Assembly: GCF_039566955.1 (NCBI RefSeq)
Contig: NZ_CP154796.1
Coordinates: 496,001 to 560,000, forward strand
DNA length: 64,000 nt
Reading direction: 5' to 3'
From: Micromonospora sp. DSM 45708
GTDB lineage: Bacteria > Actinomycetota > Actinomycetes > Mycobacteriales > Micromonosporaceae
Shown: in pieces, positions 45,401-53,419 of the stretch
Layout: every line of letters starts with the position of its first letter
Position numbering within the stretch: position 1 is the stretch's first letter
Position numbers and translations under genes: made by a program
Notes under the pieces: generated by a model
Database searches by the model: none
What the model saw: only the letters and a program-made list of their open reading frames with translations
Told to the model about the DNA's origin: nothing

Positions 45401-46199
45401 CGACGACGGCGAGCCGGTGCGGGTCACCCCCTCGGCGATGGAGAGCGCGCTGCGGTGCAGCCTGCGCTGGCTGCTGGAACGGCACGGCGGCAGCGGGCCG
45501 GCCAGTGCCGCGCAGGGCGTCGGCAACCTGGTGCACGCCGCCGCGATGCTGGCCGAGGACGCGAGCGTCGACCGCGAGGCGCTGCTGGAGTACGTGGCCG
45601 CCCGGTTCGACGCGATCGAGCTGGCCGCCCGCTGGATGGTCGGCCCGGAGCGGCAGCGCGCCGAGGCGATGGTCGACAAGCTGCTGCGCTGGCTGGCCGG
45701 CAACCCGCGCCGGCTGCTCGCCATCGAACACGAGTTCGCGGTCCGCCTCGACGATCCGGCCCGGCCGATCGAGCTGACCGGCCGCGTCGACCGGCTGGAG
45801 GTCGACGCCGAGGGCCGGCTCGTGGTGATCGACCTGAAGACCGGCAAGTCCACCGCGGTCACCGAGCGGGAGGTCGCCGAGCACCCGCAGCTCGGGGCGT
45901 ACCAGGCGGCCGTGGAGGCGGGTGGGTTCGCGGAGTTCGGCGCGGAGTCCGGCGGGGCCGCGCTGGTGCAGCTCGGCACCGGCGCCCGGGACGCCAAGGA
46001 GCAGGCCCAGGCCGCGGCCGGGGAGGGCCCGGAGGCCGGCTGGGCCACCGCGCTGGTCCGCCGGACCGCCGACACGATGGCCGCCGCCACGTTCGCCGCC
46101 GTGGCCAACTCGAAGTGCCGGGTCTGCCCGGTACGCACCAGTTGCCCGGTCTCCGGCCAGGGCCGCCAGGTGGTCGAGCCGCCCCCGGAGCAGACATGA
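42483..46199 (+). CDS. adnA: AdnA-like UvrD/RecB-type helicase-nuclease with Fe-S motif
   Basis: 1238 residues. After YRLVRRP and a roughly 75-residue Ala/Ser/Gly/Asp-rich linker comes the UvrD-like motor: Q motif DPVQAEVVAHTDGP, Walker A GGPGTGKT, degenerate motif II HVYVDELADTDPAQ, and [15 protein letters not shown]. The C-terminal RecB-type nuclease has GRVDRLEV...VVIDLKTGKS, a cluster-type Cys before it (LRCSLRW) and CRVCPVRTSC after it, giving four Cys for a 4Fe-4S staple. The altered motif II suggests the weaker motor of an AdnAB dimer that resects double-strand breaks. ATG 42483 precedes the conserved YRLVRRP. A 15-bp tandem repeat lies at 44991-45050. Confidence 0.85.
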   Translation: MSVMQAYRLVRRPGDMGAGVTHDAGAGQGVGRSDGPAVSEPRSGGSTGDAAHPPAAAASSPDDARPASAESTRPPAGVGPARLDSGTAADGRRRADPVQAEVVAHTDGPMLVVGGPGTGKTATLVEAVAARVAEGVDPERVLVLTFSRRGATELRRRIEARIAGDGRRVVREPLVRTFPAYAFGLLRRAAAERGEPSPRLLTGPEQDLIIRELLDVVGEEPAEDPVGWPEDMRPALRTRAFAQQLRDLLMRAAERGVGPVELARLGEKLGRADWPAAARFLREYVAVLALRDVSNRGSVAYDPAELVRAATGMLLDDPGLLAAERRRLAHVYVDELADTDPAQVDLLAVVAGDGGSLVAFADPDSSTYGFRGADPAVVATFGHRFRTASGAPAAQVTLTTSYRAGPELLAATARLARRLRGPAAHRRLRALPDAPAGAVEVRTFRSATSESAWLAHALREAHLLDGVPWSRMAVLVRSTGRQLPSLRRALHTAGVPTVVHGEDLPLHLQPAVAPLLLLLRCALEPDRLDEEAAVALLHSPLGGADPLAERRLRQGLRALALAGGDRRPSGELLVEALRDPAELTTVERRWAAPAQAVAHLLTTAREAAATPGATAEDVLWAVWRESGLAERWAGAVTRGREATGEHETARRWRAEAADRDLDAVLVLFDAAARFTDRLPGARTEVFLDHVLGQELPADTLAAAADRGEAVRLLTAHAAKGLEWDLVAVVGVQEGVWPDLRLRGSLLGSERLVDVLAGRADGAGLRASLVGQTSALLDEERRLFHVAVSRARRRLLVTAVASAAVGGDNHEEQPSRFLHELAAGEPPATGAGGTAPNGPHGDGPHGDGPHGDGPDGKGRTGGGPDGGGAGPGERGRSRTTAGTAGPPDGPVPHGDDHPQDAPSGALPVTLPPRGLTLSALVAELRTAITDPAAPVSRRHAAAGELARLAAAGVPGAHPDDWWGLRGLSDDRPLVDDGEPVRVTPSAMESALRCSLRWLLERHGGSGPASAAQGVGNLVHAAAMLAEDASVDREALLEYVAARFDAIELAARWMVGPERQRAEAMVDKLLRWLAGNPRRLLAIEHEFAVRLDDPARPIELTGRVDRLEVDAEGRLVVIDLKTGKSTAVTEREVAEHPQLGAYQAAVEAGGFAEFGAESGGAALVQLGTGARDAKEQAQAAAGEGPEAGWATALVRRTADTMAAATFAAVANSKCRVCPVRTSCPVSGQGRQVVEPPPEQT
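44991..45050 (+). repeat. 15-bp tandem repeat inside adnA
   Basis: GGCCCGCACGGCGAC occurs three times in succession from 44991, with a degenerate fourth copy at 45036-45050. It encodes G-P-H-G-D repeats in a disordered linker between motor and nuclease, so copy number can vary without frameshift. Confidence 0.7.
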
Positions 46200-49100
46200 C
46201 GAGCCAGCCGGCGCTGTTCGACGCCACCGGTACGCCGCCGCCCGCGCCCCGGGCCGCCGACGCGGGGCCCCGTTACACCCCCGTCGAGCTGGCCCGGCTG
46301 CTCCGGCTGCCGGCGCCCACCCGGGAACAGGCCGCGATCATCGCGGCGCCGGTGGAGCCGCTGCTGGTGGTCGCCGGCGCCGGCTCGGGCAAGACCGAGA
46401 CGATGGCCGCGCGGGTGGTCTGGCTGGTCGCCAACGCGTACGTGCGCCCCGAGCACATCCTCGGGCTCACCTTCACCCGCAAGGCCGCCGGCGAGCTGGC
46501 GCATCGGGTGCGGACCCGCCTCGACCAGCTCGTGCGCCGGTTGGGCCGCCCCCGGGGGGACCCGCGCGAGGACCCGTTGGCGGGCGAGCCGACCGTCTCC
46601 ACGTACCACTCGTACGCCGGGCGGATCGTCACCGAGCACGGGCTGCGGGCCGGGTACGAGCCGACCACCCGGCTGCTCACCGAGGCGTCCCGCTGGCAGC
46701 TCGTCGACCTGCTGGTGCGCAACTACGACGGTGACATGTCCGAGGTGGACCGGATGCCGTCCACCATCACCGACGCGGTGCTCGCGCTCGCCGGCGAGCT
46801 GGACGAGCACCTGGTCGACCCGGACGAGCTGGCCGGCTGGACCGGCCGCTTCTTCGCCGAGGTGCAGTCCCGCCCCGGCCGGGTCTACGCCGACGTGCGC
46901 AAGGCGCTCCAGCTCCAGCGGACCCGGCTGAAGCTGCTGCCGTTGGTCCGGGCGTACGCGCGGCGCAAGGACGACTTCGAGGCGATGGACTTCGCCGACC
47001 AGCTCGCCCGCGCGGCGCGGGTGGCCCGGGACCACCCGGGCGTCGGCGTGATCGAGCGGGACCGGTTCCGGGTGGTGCTGCTCGACGAGTACCAGGACAC
47101 CAGCCACGCGCAGGTGGTGCTGCTCAACGCGCTGTTCGGCGGCGGCCACCCGGTCACCGCGGTCGGCGACCCCTGCCAGTCGATCTACGGCTGGCGGGGG
47201 GCGAGCGCCGGCACGCTGGACCGCTTCCCCGGTGAGTTCGCCCGCGCCGACGGCACCCCCGCCGACGTGCTCGGCCTCACCACGAGCTGGCGTAACCGGC
47301 CGGAGATCCTCGGCGTCGCGAACGCGCTCTCGGTGCCGCTGCGGGCGGCCGGCGCCCGGGTGCCCGAGCTGCACGCCGCGCTCAGCGTCCGCGATCCGAT
47401 CCCGCACCGTACGCCGGGCGGTCAGGCCGCCGGCACGGTGCACTGCGCGCTGCTCCCGACGTACGCCGACGAGGCCGACTGGATCGCGGACAGCGTGCTG
47501 GCGGCGTGGCGGGGCGCGGCCGGGATGCCGGGCGCGCTGCCCGAGCACATACCGGCGGACCGTCGCCCGACCACGGCGGTGCTGGTGCGGCTGCGCAGCC
47601 AGATCCCGGCGCTCGAGGCGGCACTGCGGGGCAGGGGACTGCCGGTCGACGTGGTCGGGCTCGGCGGCCTGCTGGACACCCCGGAGGTCCGGGACGTGGT
47701 CTGCACGCTGCGGGTGCTGGCCGATCCGACCGACGGGGCGGCGCTGCTGCGGCTGCTCACCGGCGCGCGCTGGCGGATCGGTCCGCGCGACCTGGTCGCC
47801 CTGCACCGTCGCGCCCGGGCCATCGCCCGCAGCCGCCGCGAGCTGACCGGCGACGACGGGCCGGAGATCACCGTGGACGTGCTGGACGAGGCGACGCTGG
47901 TGGAGGCGCTGGCCGACCTCGGGCCGGCGCAGGCGTACTCGGCGGAGGGGTTCGCGCGGCTGCGGTCGTACGGGATGGAGCTGGCGCTGCTCCGGTACCG
48001 GCTGGACCAGTCCCTGCCGGAGCTGATCGCGGACATCGAACGGACCATCGGGCTGGACGTCGAGGTGGCGGTCCGGGCCGGCCGGGACGGTGCCGGCGAC
48101 GCCGGGCTGGCCCGTGCCCACCTGGACGCGCTCGGCGACGTCGCGGCGCGGTTCAGCGGCGAGACGCCCGGCGCCACGCTGGCCGGTTTCCTGGCCTACC
48201 TGGCCGCCGCCGAGGACGAGGAGCGCGGGCTGGCCCCGGGCGAGGTCGAGGTGGTGGCCGGCGCCGTGCAGGTGCTCACCGCGCACGCCGCGAAGGGCCT
48301 GGAGTGGGACGTGGTGGCGGTGGCCGGGCTGACCCGGGGCGTCTGGCCGGGGCCGGTCCGCAACTCCGACCACTGGCTCGGCGGGCTCGGCGTGCTGCCG
48401 TTCCCGCTGCGCGGCGACGCGGACGGGCTGCCCGAGCTGGCCCTGCCGGAGGCGGCGGACCAGCGCGGCGTGGCCCGTGCGCTGGCCGAGTTCACCGACG
48501 CCTGGCGGGCGCACGACGAGCGGGAGGAGCGCCGGCTGGCGTACGTGGCGGTGACCCGGCCCCGCCGGTTGCTGCTCTGCTCCGGCTACTGGTGGGGGGA
48601 GGGGACGAAGCGGTTCCGCGGCCCGTCGGTGTTCCTGCGCGAGGTGTACGACGTCGGCCTGGCCGGGACGGACGGGCACGTGGTCGACGCCTGGGCGCCG
48701 GAGCCGGCCGGGGACGCGGTGAACCCGACCACCGAGACGGTGCCGCGGGCGGAGTGGCCGGCCGACCCGCTGGGCGGGCGTCGGCCGGCGCTGACCGAGG
48801 CGGCGGCGCTGGTCCGCCGCCACCTGGCCGACCCGGACGCGGCCCGCCGCGAGGCCGCGCTGCTGGCCACCGTCGGGTCGGTCACGACCCCGCCGGACGA
48901 CGCCGACGCGGAGGTGGAGCGCTGGCGGCGGGAGGCCGACCTGCTCCTCGCCGAGCAGGTGGAGCTGGCCCGCCGGGCCGAGGCGGTCGAGGTCGAGCTG
49001 CCCGGCCAGCTCTCGGTGACCCAGCTCGTGGCGTTGCGCCGGGACCCGGAGTCGCTGGCCCGGACGCTGCGCCGCCCGATGCCGAGCGCTCCCAGCCCGT

Positions 49101-49600
49101 ACGCGCGGCGGGGCACCGCCTTCCACGCCTGGCTGGAGCAGCGCTTCGGCGCGGACCGGCTGTTGGACGTCGACGAGTTGCCAGGTGCCGCCGACGACGG
49201 CGCCGCCCCGGACGGGGCGCTGGCCGAGTTGCAGGAGCGGTTCCTGGCCAGCGAGTGGGCCGACCGGGTGCCGGTGGAGGTGGAGGTGCCGTTCGTCACA
49301 GTGATCGCCGGGGTGGTGATCCGGGGCCGGATGGACGCCGTGTTCGCCCGCCCCGGCGGGCGTTACGACGTGGTCGACTGGAAGACCGGCCGCCAGCCCA
49401 CCGGCCCGGAGGCCGAGGCGGCGGCGGTGCAGCTTGCGGTCTACCGGCTGGCCTGGGCCGAGTTGGCCGGCGTGCCGGTGGAACGGGTCGGCGCGGCGTT
49501 CCACTACGTGCGGGACGCGGTGACCGTCCGCCCGGCCGACCTGCTCGACGTCGAGGGGCTGACCGCGTTGGTGGCCGCCGTGCCGGAAATTTCGACGTGA
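46196..49600 (+). CDS. adnB: AdnB-like UvrD/RecB-type helicase-nuclease
   Basis: 1134 residues. Canonical SF1A motor: [11 protein letters not shown], Walker A GAGSGKT, motif Ia [11 protein letters not shown], motif [16 protein letters not shown], motif [15 protein letters not shown], motif IV region TTSWRN, motifs [17 protein letters not shown] and [12 protein letters not shown]. The C-terminal RecB nuclease shows [21 protein letters not shown] and VVDWKTGRQ but no Cys quartet. With intact motor motifs it should be the lead motor of the AdnA-AdnB dimer, the mycobacterial-type end-resection enzyme. Start overlaps the adnA stop (ATGA). Confidence 0.87.
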   Translation: MTSQPALFDATGTPPPAPRAADAGPRYTPVELARLLRLPAPTREQAAIIAAPVEPLLVVAGAGSGKTETMAARVVWLVANAYVRPEHILGLTFTRKAAGELAHRVRTRLDQLVRRLGRPRGDPREDPLAGEPTVSTYHSYAGRIVTEHGLRAGYEPTTRLLTEASRWQLVDLLVRNYDGDMSEVDRMPSTITDAVLALAGELDEHLVDPDELAGWTGRFFAEVQSRPGRVYADVRKALQLQRTRLKLLPLVRAYARRKDDFEAMDFADQLARAARVARDHPGVGVIERDRFRVVLLDEYQDTSHAQVVLLNALFGGGHPVTAVGDPCQSIYGWRGASAGTLDRFPGEFARADGTPADVLGLTTSWRNRPEILGVANALSVPLRAAGARVPELHAALSVRDPIPHRTPGGQAAGTVHCALLPTYADEADWIADSVLAAWRGAAGMPGALPEHIPADRRPTTAVLVRLRSQIPALEAALRGRGLPVDVVGLGGLLDTPEVRDVVCTLRVLADPTDGAALLRLLTGARWRIGPRDLVALHRRARAIARSRRELTGDDGPEITVDVLDEATLVEALADLGPAQAYSAEGFARLRSYGMELALLRYRLDQSLPELIADIERTIGLDVEVAVRAGRDGAGDAGLARAHLDALGDVAARFSGETPGATLAGFLAYLAAAEDEERGLAPGEVEVVAGAVQVLTAHAAKGLEWDVVAVAGLTRGVWPGPVRNSDHWLGGLGVLPFPLRGDADGLPELALPEAADQRGVARALAEFTDAWRAHDEREERRLAYVAVTRPRRLLLCSGYWWGEGTKRFRGPSVFLREVYDVGLAGTDGHVVDAWAPEPAGDAVNPTTETVPRAEWPADPLGGRRPALTEAAALVRRHLADPDAARREAALLATVGSVTTPPDDADAEVERWRREADLLLAEQVELARRAEAVEVELPGQLSVTQLVALRRDPESLARTLRRPMPSAPSPYARRGTAFHAWLEQRFGADRLLDVDELPGAADDGAAPDGALAELQERFLASEWADRVPVEVEVPFVTVIAGVVIRGRMDAVFARPGGRYDVVDWKTGRQPTGPEAEAAAVQLAVYRLAWAELAGVPVERVGAAFHYVRDAVTVRPADLLDVEGLTALVAAVPEIST

Positions 49601-49668
49601 TCTCCCCACCGGGCGAGATCCGTGGTACGTTGCTCTCGTTGCAGTTTTGGTTTCCAGAGACTCTGTGT

Positions 49669-49829
49669 GCGCCTGGCGGATTGTGGCCCCAGGCGCTCTT
49701 TGTTGTGTCCGGAGTTCTCCGGGCGGGGCGACCAGCAGCGACAGGCACGCCACGCAGCCCATGCGTGGTGGGCTCCTCTCCGGCCCGCAACACGTGCGGG
49801 CCGACCGTTCCGTCAAGGAGACGAAACAC
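49669..49829 (+). promoter_or_regulatory. Structured 5' leader of cspA
   Basis: The 229-nt gap before cspA has unusually low-GC patches. GCGCCTGG (49669-49676) pairs with CCAGGCGC (49689-49696) and is followed by TCTTTGTTGT, a terminator-like shape. A second stem, CGGCCCGC/GCGGGCCG at 49781-49803, lies closer to the gene. The AAGGAG at 49815-49820 remains free. Transcript start is not clear; cold-shock genes commonly carry long folded leaders. Confidence 0.5.
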
Positions 49830-50033
49830 ATGGCAATTGGCACCGTCAAGTGGTTCAACGCTGACAAGGGCTTCGGCTTCATCACCCCGGACGACGGCGG
49901 CGCCGACGTCTTCGCCCACTTCTCGGCGATCCAGACCTCCGGCTACCGGAGCCTGGACGAGAACCAGCGGGTCGAGTTCGAGGTGACCCAGGGCCAGAAG
50001 GGCCCGCAGGCGGAGAACATCCGCCCGCTCTGA
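49830..50033 (+). CDS. cspA: Cold-shock protein CspA-type
   Basis: 67 residues, a single OB-fold cold-shock domain: [15 protein letters not shown] carries RNP1 (KGFGFI) and VFAHFSAIQ carries RNP2; Phe and Trp of the binding face are intact. It binds single-stranded RNA/DNA and melts structure. AAGGAG lies 9 nt before the ATG. Immediately upstream of a DEAD-box helicase, another cold-associated RNA-remodelling protein. It ends with [18 protein letters not shown] as usual. Confidence 0.95.
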   Translation: MAIGTVKWFNADKGFGFITPDDGGADVFAHFSAIQTSGYRSLDENQRVEFEVTQGQKGPQAENIRPL

Positions 50034-50080
50034 TCTTCGGATCAACCGGCACCACCACCGCGCCCCGCCGGGCGTGGTGC

Positions 50081-50146
50081 ACGGGCCGGCCCGCCGCGCC
50101 GCCCTCCCGTACCGGGGAGCTGGCGCGCCGAGGCGGGCCGGCCCGT
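50081..50146 (+). terminator. Long hairpin terminator after cspA
   Basis: ACGGGCCGGCCCGCC at 50081-50095 pairs perfectly with 50132-50146 (15 bp), with further inner pairing (CTCCC/GGGAG), followed by CCCTTTCGG. A smaller GCACCAC/GTGGTGC stem precedes it at about 50050-50080. Confidence 0.6.
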
Positions 50147-50205
50147 CCCTTTCGGTTCGTGCTTGTGATCACCGGCCATGCCGGTGACGCGCCGTCGTCC
50201 GGCGC

Positions 50206-50236
50206 CCTTCCTCGACACGTGCCGCCTCGAGGAAGG
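50206..50236 (+). promoter_or_regulatory. Hairpin burying the ribosome-binding site of the DEAD-box helicase gene
   Basis: CCTTCCTCGA (50206-50215) pairs perfectly with TCGAGGAAGG (50227-50236) around an 11-nt loop. The 3' arm contains the only Shine-Dalgarno sequence (AGGAAGG), 8 nt before the ATG at 50245. When folded, the site is fully paired, so translation should need unfolding. Another stem (TCACCGG/CCGGTGA) lies just upstream at 50168-50186. Confidence 0.65.
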
Positions 50237-50244
50237 CTTTCCGT

Positions 50245-51504
50245 ATGACCACGACCCTGCCCACCTTCGCCGCCACCGGCCTGGCGCCGGCGCTCGTCGC
50301 CGAGCTGGCCGCGCAGGGCATCAACGCGCCGTTCCCGATCCAGTCGGCGACCCTGCCCGACTCGCTGGCCGGCCGGGACGTGCTCGGCCGCGGGCGGACC
50401 GGCTCCGGCAAGACGCTCGCGTTCGGGCTGCCGCTGCTGCACCGTACGGCCGGCCGCCGGGCGCGTCCCGGCCGCCCGCTCGCGCTGGTGCTGGTGCCCA
50501 CCCGGGAACTGGCCGCGCAGGTGACCGCCGCGCTCACCCCGTACGCCGGCGCGCTCGGGCTGCGCTGCGCCACCGTGGTCGGTGGGCTCTCCCTCACCCG
50601 CCAGGCGGACGCGCTGCGGGCCGGGGCCGAGGTGCTGGTGGCCACGCCGGGCCGGCTGCACGACCTGATCGACCGCGGGTCCGCCCGACTGGACCAGGTC
50701 GAGATCACCGTGCTCGACGAGGCGGACCAGATGGCCGACATGGGCTTCCTGCCGCAGGTGACGAAGCTGCTGGAGCAGGTCGCCCCGGGCGGTCAGCGGA
50801 TGCTCTTCTCGGCCACCCTGGACCGCGGCGTGGACCGGCTGGTCCGCCGCTTCCTCGCGAACCCGGTCACGCACTCGGTGGACCCGGGCACCGCCACGGT
50901 CACCGCGATGACGCACCACGTGTTGCACCTGGAGCCGGAGGACAAGCCGGCCGCGCTGGCCCACATCGCCGCGCGGGAGGGCCGCACCATCGTCTTCATC
51001 GCCACCAAGCACCGCGCCGACCGGGTGGCCCGCCAACTGCTCGCCAAGGGCGTACGCGCCGCGGCGCTGCACGGCGGCAAGTCGCAGCCGCAGCGCACCC
51101 GGATCCTGGAGCAGTTCCGCACCGGCCAGGTCACCGCGCTGGTGGCCACCGACGTGGCGGCGCGCGGCATCCACGTCGACGGGCTGGATCTGGTGGTCAA
51201 CGCCGATCCGCCCACCGAGGCGAAGGACTACCTGCACCGGGGTGGCCGGACCGCCCGGGCCGGGGAGTCCGGCACCGTGGTCACGCTGGTCCTGCCGGAG
51301 CAGCGCCGGGACGTAGCCCGGCTGATGAGCACCGCCGGGATCAACCCGCAGACCACCCGGGTCCGCGCCGGCGACGCGGAGCTGGGCCGGCTGACCGGGG
51401 CGCGGGAGCCCTCCGGCACGCCGGTGACCATCGCCGTCCCGCCGCCGGTCGCCGCGCACCCCGCCCCGGGGACGCGGCCCCGCCGCCGCCCGCGCCGCCG
51501 CTGA
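50245..51504 (+). CDS. DEAD-box ATP-dependent RNA helicase
   Basis: 419 residues. Motifs in order: Q motif PFPIQSATLP, I GRTGSGKT, Ia PTRELA, Ib TPGRL, II VLDEADQM, III SAT, IV IVFIATKH, V DVAARGIHV and VI HRGGRTARAG, then a basic C-terminal tail (PRRRPRRR). It unwinds short RNA duplexes. Placed directly after cspA and behind a ribosome-binding-site hairpin, it is probably tied to cold or RNA-structure stress. ATG at 50245 follows the Q-motif family spacing. Confidence 0.93.
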   Translation: MTTTLPTFAATGLAPALVAELAAQGINAPFPIQSATLPDSLAGRDVLGRGRTGSGKTLAFGLPLLHRTAGRRARPGRPLALVLVPTRELAAQVTAALTPYAGALGLRCATVVGGLSLTRQADALRAGAEVLVATPGRLHDLIDRGSARLDQVEITVLDEADQMADMGFLPQVTKLLEQVAPGGQRMLFSATLDRGVDRLVRRFLANPVTHSVDPGTATVTAMTHHVLHLEPEDKPAALAHIAAREGRTIVFIATKHRADRVARQLLAKGVRAAALHGGKSQPQRTRILEQFRTGQVTALVATDVAARGIHVDGLDLVVNADPPTEAKDYLHRGGRTARAGESGTVVTLVLPEQRRDVARLMSTAGINPQTTRVRAGDAELGRLTGAREPSGTPVTIAVPPPVAAHPAPGTRPRRRPRRR

Positions 51505-51682
51505 CCGGCCGTCCCGCTGGTCGGCCGTCCTGGGGTCGCTGACCGGCTGCTTCGTGGCTCCTCGCTGAGTCGGGGATCAGCGAATGTTCAGTCGGGTGGC
51601 CGACTGTCCGCTGTCGTCGGGGCGACGATGCTGGGTTCCGTGAGTCGGTCGGGGGGACCGGCCGGATGCGGGAGGGGCGACC

Positions 51683-51850
51683 ATGGCGGGTGACGCCGGT
51701 TCGGGGGGCGGGACCCGGGAGGTGCTGCTGGTGCTCGCGGTGGCGGGTGCCGGTCTGGCGCTCGCCGTGGTGGCCGCGTTCGGCCCCTGGCACCCGGCCG
51801 CGGGCGGCCCGCCGGATCGGGGCGCGGCCCGCACCTTCAATCCCGGCTGA
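51683..51850 (+). CDS. Small single-span membrane protein (55 aa)
   Basis: 55 residues, too short for usual cut-offs. GGAGGGG lies 5 nt before the ATG. After a Gly-rich N-terminus (MAGDAGSGGGTRE) comes one strong hydrophobic span, VLLVLAVAGAGLALAVVAAF, then a short Pro/Gly tail. No family is recognised. The ribosome-binding site, GC3-rich codons and span support translation. It is not clearly part of an operon; 178 nt separate it from the helicase. Confidence 0.55.
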   Translation: MAGDAGSGGGTREVLLVLAVAGAGLALAVVAAFGPWHPAAGGPPDRGAARTFNPG

Positions 51851-51899
51851 GGTCGTCACGCGGAGTGACGTCGGCGGACGGGTGTTCGGTGACGACGGA

Positions 51900-51916
51900 T
51901 ATACCTCAGCGGTATA
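51900..51916. promoter_or_regulatory. TATACC-N5-GGTATA palindrome
   Basis: Perfect 6-bp arms flank TCAGC in an AT-rich patch between the 55-residue gene and the Rrf2 operon end. It may be an operator without a visible target gene, or the promoter of a transcript not recognised here. No gene is seen in 51851-52092 otherwise. Confidence 0.35.
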
Positions 51917-52011
51917 AATATGCCCCACGGTCATATCGCTTCCGAGCGATGCCTTTCCGGCGAGCCGACCTCACCGGGTTGAAGCCCTGTCCGGGCGGGG
52001 CGCGAGCAGCC

Positions 52012-52040
52012 GGGCGGGGCCCCGGCACCGGGCCCCGCCC
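52012..52040 (-). terminator. Hairpin downstream of the sulfonate-type operon
   Basis: GGGCGGGGCCC and GGGCCCCGCCC pair perfectly (11 bp, 7-nt loop) about 52 nt beyond the Rrf2 stop. A 16-bp tandem duplication (CAGGGCCCGCCCGGTT at 52062 and 52078) lies between and touches the stop codon. Confidence 0.55.
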
Positions 52041-52092
52041 GGCCTCCGGGCCGGCCCGGTGCAGGGCCCGCCCGGTTCAGGGCCCGCCCGGT

Positions 52093-52530
52093 TCAGGGGG
52101 CCGGGGCGCGGTCCGCCAGCAGGTCCGCCAGCGTGGTGCGATCCACCACCAGCGCGATCGCGCCGTCCACCGCCAGCCAGACGTCCCGCAGCCCGGTGGC
52201 CACCCCGTGGTAGCCGGCCCGGTCCGCCGGCATGCCCCGGACGCTGGTGAGCGCGCCGCCGACCGCGCGCAGCACGTCACCGACGCTGATCTCGCCCGGA
52301 GGCCGGGTCAGCGCGTACCCGCCCTCGGTGCCGCGGTGGCTGTGCAGCAACCCGGCCCGCCGCAGGTCGAGCAGGATCCCCTGAAGGAAGCTGAGCGGAA
52401 TGTCCTGGCGCTCGGCCAGGCTCGCGGCCTTGACCAGCTCGCCGCCGGGGTCCCCGTCGCCGGTGGATCCGGCGTCGGCGACGGCGAGCATGGCCCGGAG
52501 TGCGTAGTCGGCGCGCGCGGAGATGTACAC
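52093..52530 (-). CDS. Rrf2-family transcriptional regulator without cluster cysteines
   Basis: 145 residues. Winged-helix start YISARADYALRAMLAVAD, then LAERQDIPLSFLQGILLDLRRAGLLHSHRGTEGGYALTRPPGEISVGDVLRAVGG, the Rrf2 pattern. Unlike IscR or NsrR, it contains no Cys and cannot bind an Fe-S cluster by the usual ligands, so it is closer to CymR-like regulators that sense metabolites. It is the last gene of the ABC operon, 4 nt after the permease, and probably represses it. GTG start. Confidence 0.85.
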   Translation of the reverse strand: MYISARADYALRAMLAVADAGSTGDGDPGGELVKAASLAERQDIPLSFLQGILLDLRRAGLLHSHRGTEGGYALTRPPGEISVGDVLRAVGGALTSVRGMPADRAGYHGVATGLRDVWLAVDGAIALVVDRTTLADLLADRAPAP

Positions 52531-52534
52531 GGTG

Positions 52535-53419
52535 TCAGTTGCCGGCCTGGTCCAGCACGCCCCAGCGGCGGCGGATCGCCTTGTCGGCCGCGCCGAACGC
52601 GGTGTCCACCAGTAGGCCGACCACCAGGATCACGATCATGATGGCCATCAGCCGGGGCGCCTCGCTCAGTTCGCGGGCGTAGGTGAGCTGCGCGCCGATC
52701 GAGGTGCGGGTGGCGATGACCACCAGCAGCTCACCGGCCATCAGGCTGCGCCAGGCGAACGCCCAGCCCTGCTTGAGCCCGGCCACGATGGCGGGCAGCG
52801 CGGCCGGTGCGATCACGTACCGGTAGAGGTTGAGCCCGCGGGCACCGAGGTTGCGGCCGGCGCGGACCAGCAGCGGCGGCACGTAGTCCACGCCGTGGAT
52901 GACGCCGTTGGCGACCGACGGCGCGGCACCGAGCACCACCACGAAGAAGATGGCCTGCTCGCTGAGCTGGAACAGCAGGATGGCCAGCGGGAACCAGGCG
53001 ATCGACGGCATGGTCTGCAACGCGGTGATCATCGAGCCGAGCGCGGCCCGGAGCACCTTGACCCGGGCCACGCCCAGGCCCAGCAGCAGGCCCACCGCGA
53101 CCGCGGCGGAGAACCCGACCGCCGCCCGCCGGGCGGTGGTGGCCAGACCCTCCCAGAGTGCGGAGCTGACCAGGTAGTGGCCGAGGTCGCCGAAGACCAC
53201 CGCCGGACCGGGCAGCGCCCAGGGCTCCTTCCACCCGCTCCAGACCACCGCCTGCCAGAGGGCGATCGCCATCGCGAGCGCGGCGAACTTTGGCCAGGTG
53301 GCGGACCAGAGCCGGCGCAGCCGGGACGGGCCCTTCTCCCGGCCGGCGATCTCCAGCGCGTCGAGGCCGGAGATCTCCGCGTCGGTACGCGCCGACGCGG
53401 CGAGGGTGTCACTGGCCAT
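52535..53419 (-). CDS. Sulfonate/nitrate/taurine-type ABC permease
   Basis: 294 residues. About 50 cytoplasmic residues precede five or six spans; the EAA-type loop is VRAGRNLGARGLNLYRYVIAPAALPAIVAGLKQG and the family motif MPSIAWFPLAILLF is present, as in SsuC/TauC. It forms the membrane channel for the ATPase and lipoprotein encoded upstream. The start overlaps the ATPase stop by 11 nt. The solute (sulfonate, taurine or other) is not decided by sequence alone. Confidence 0.88.
   Translation of the reverse strand: MASDTLAASARTDAEISGLDALEIAGREKGPSRLRRLWSATWPKFAALAMAIALWQAVVWSGWKEPWALPGPAVVFGDLGHYLVSSALWEGLATTARRAAVGFSAAVAVGLLLGLGVARVKVLRAALGSMITALQTMPSIAWFPLAILLFQLSEQAIFFVVVLGAAPSVANGVIHGVDYVPPLLVRAGRNLGARGLNLYRYVIAPAALPAIVAGLKQGWAFAWRSLMAGELLVVIATRTSIGAQLTYARELSEAPRLMAIMIVILVVGLLVDTAFGAADKAIRRRWGVLDQAGN

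Noticed and set aside
44792..49885. A 1697-codon open frame on the minus strand opposite adnAB
   Set aside because: Its sequence is low-complexity Arg/Gly/Pro/His without domains, typical of the antisense of GC-rich genes; the plus-strand frames carry complete helicase and nuclease motifs.
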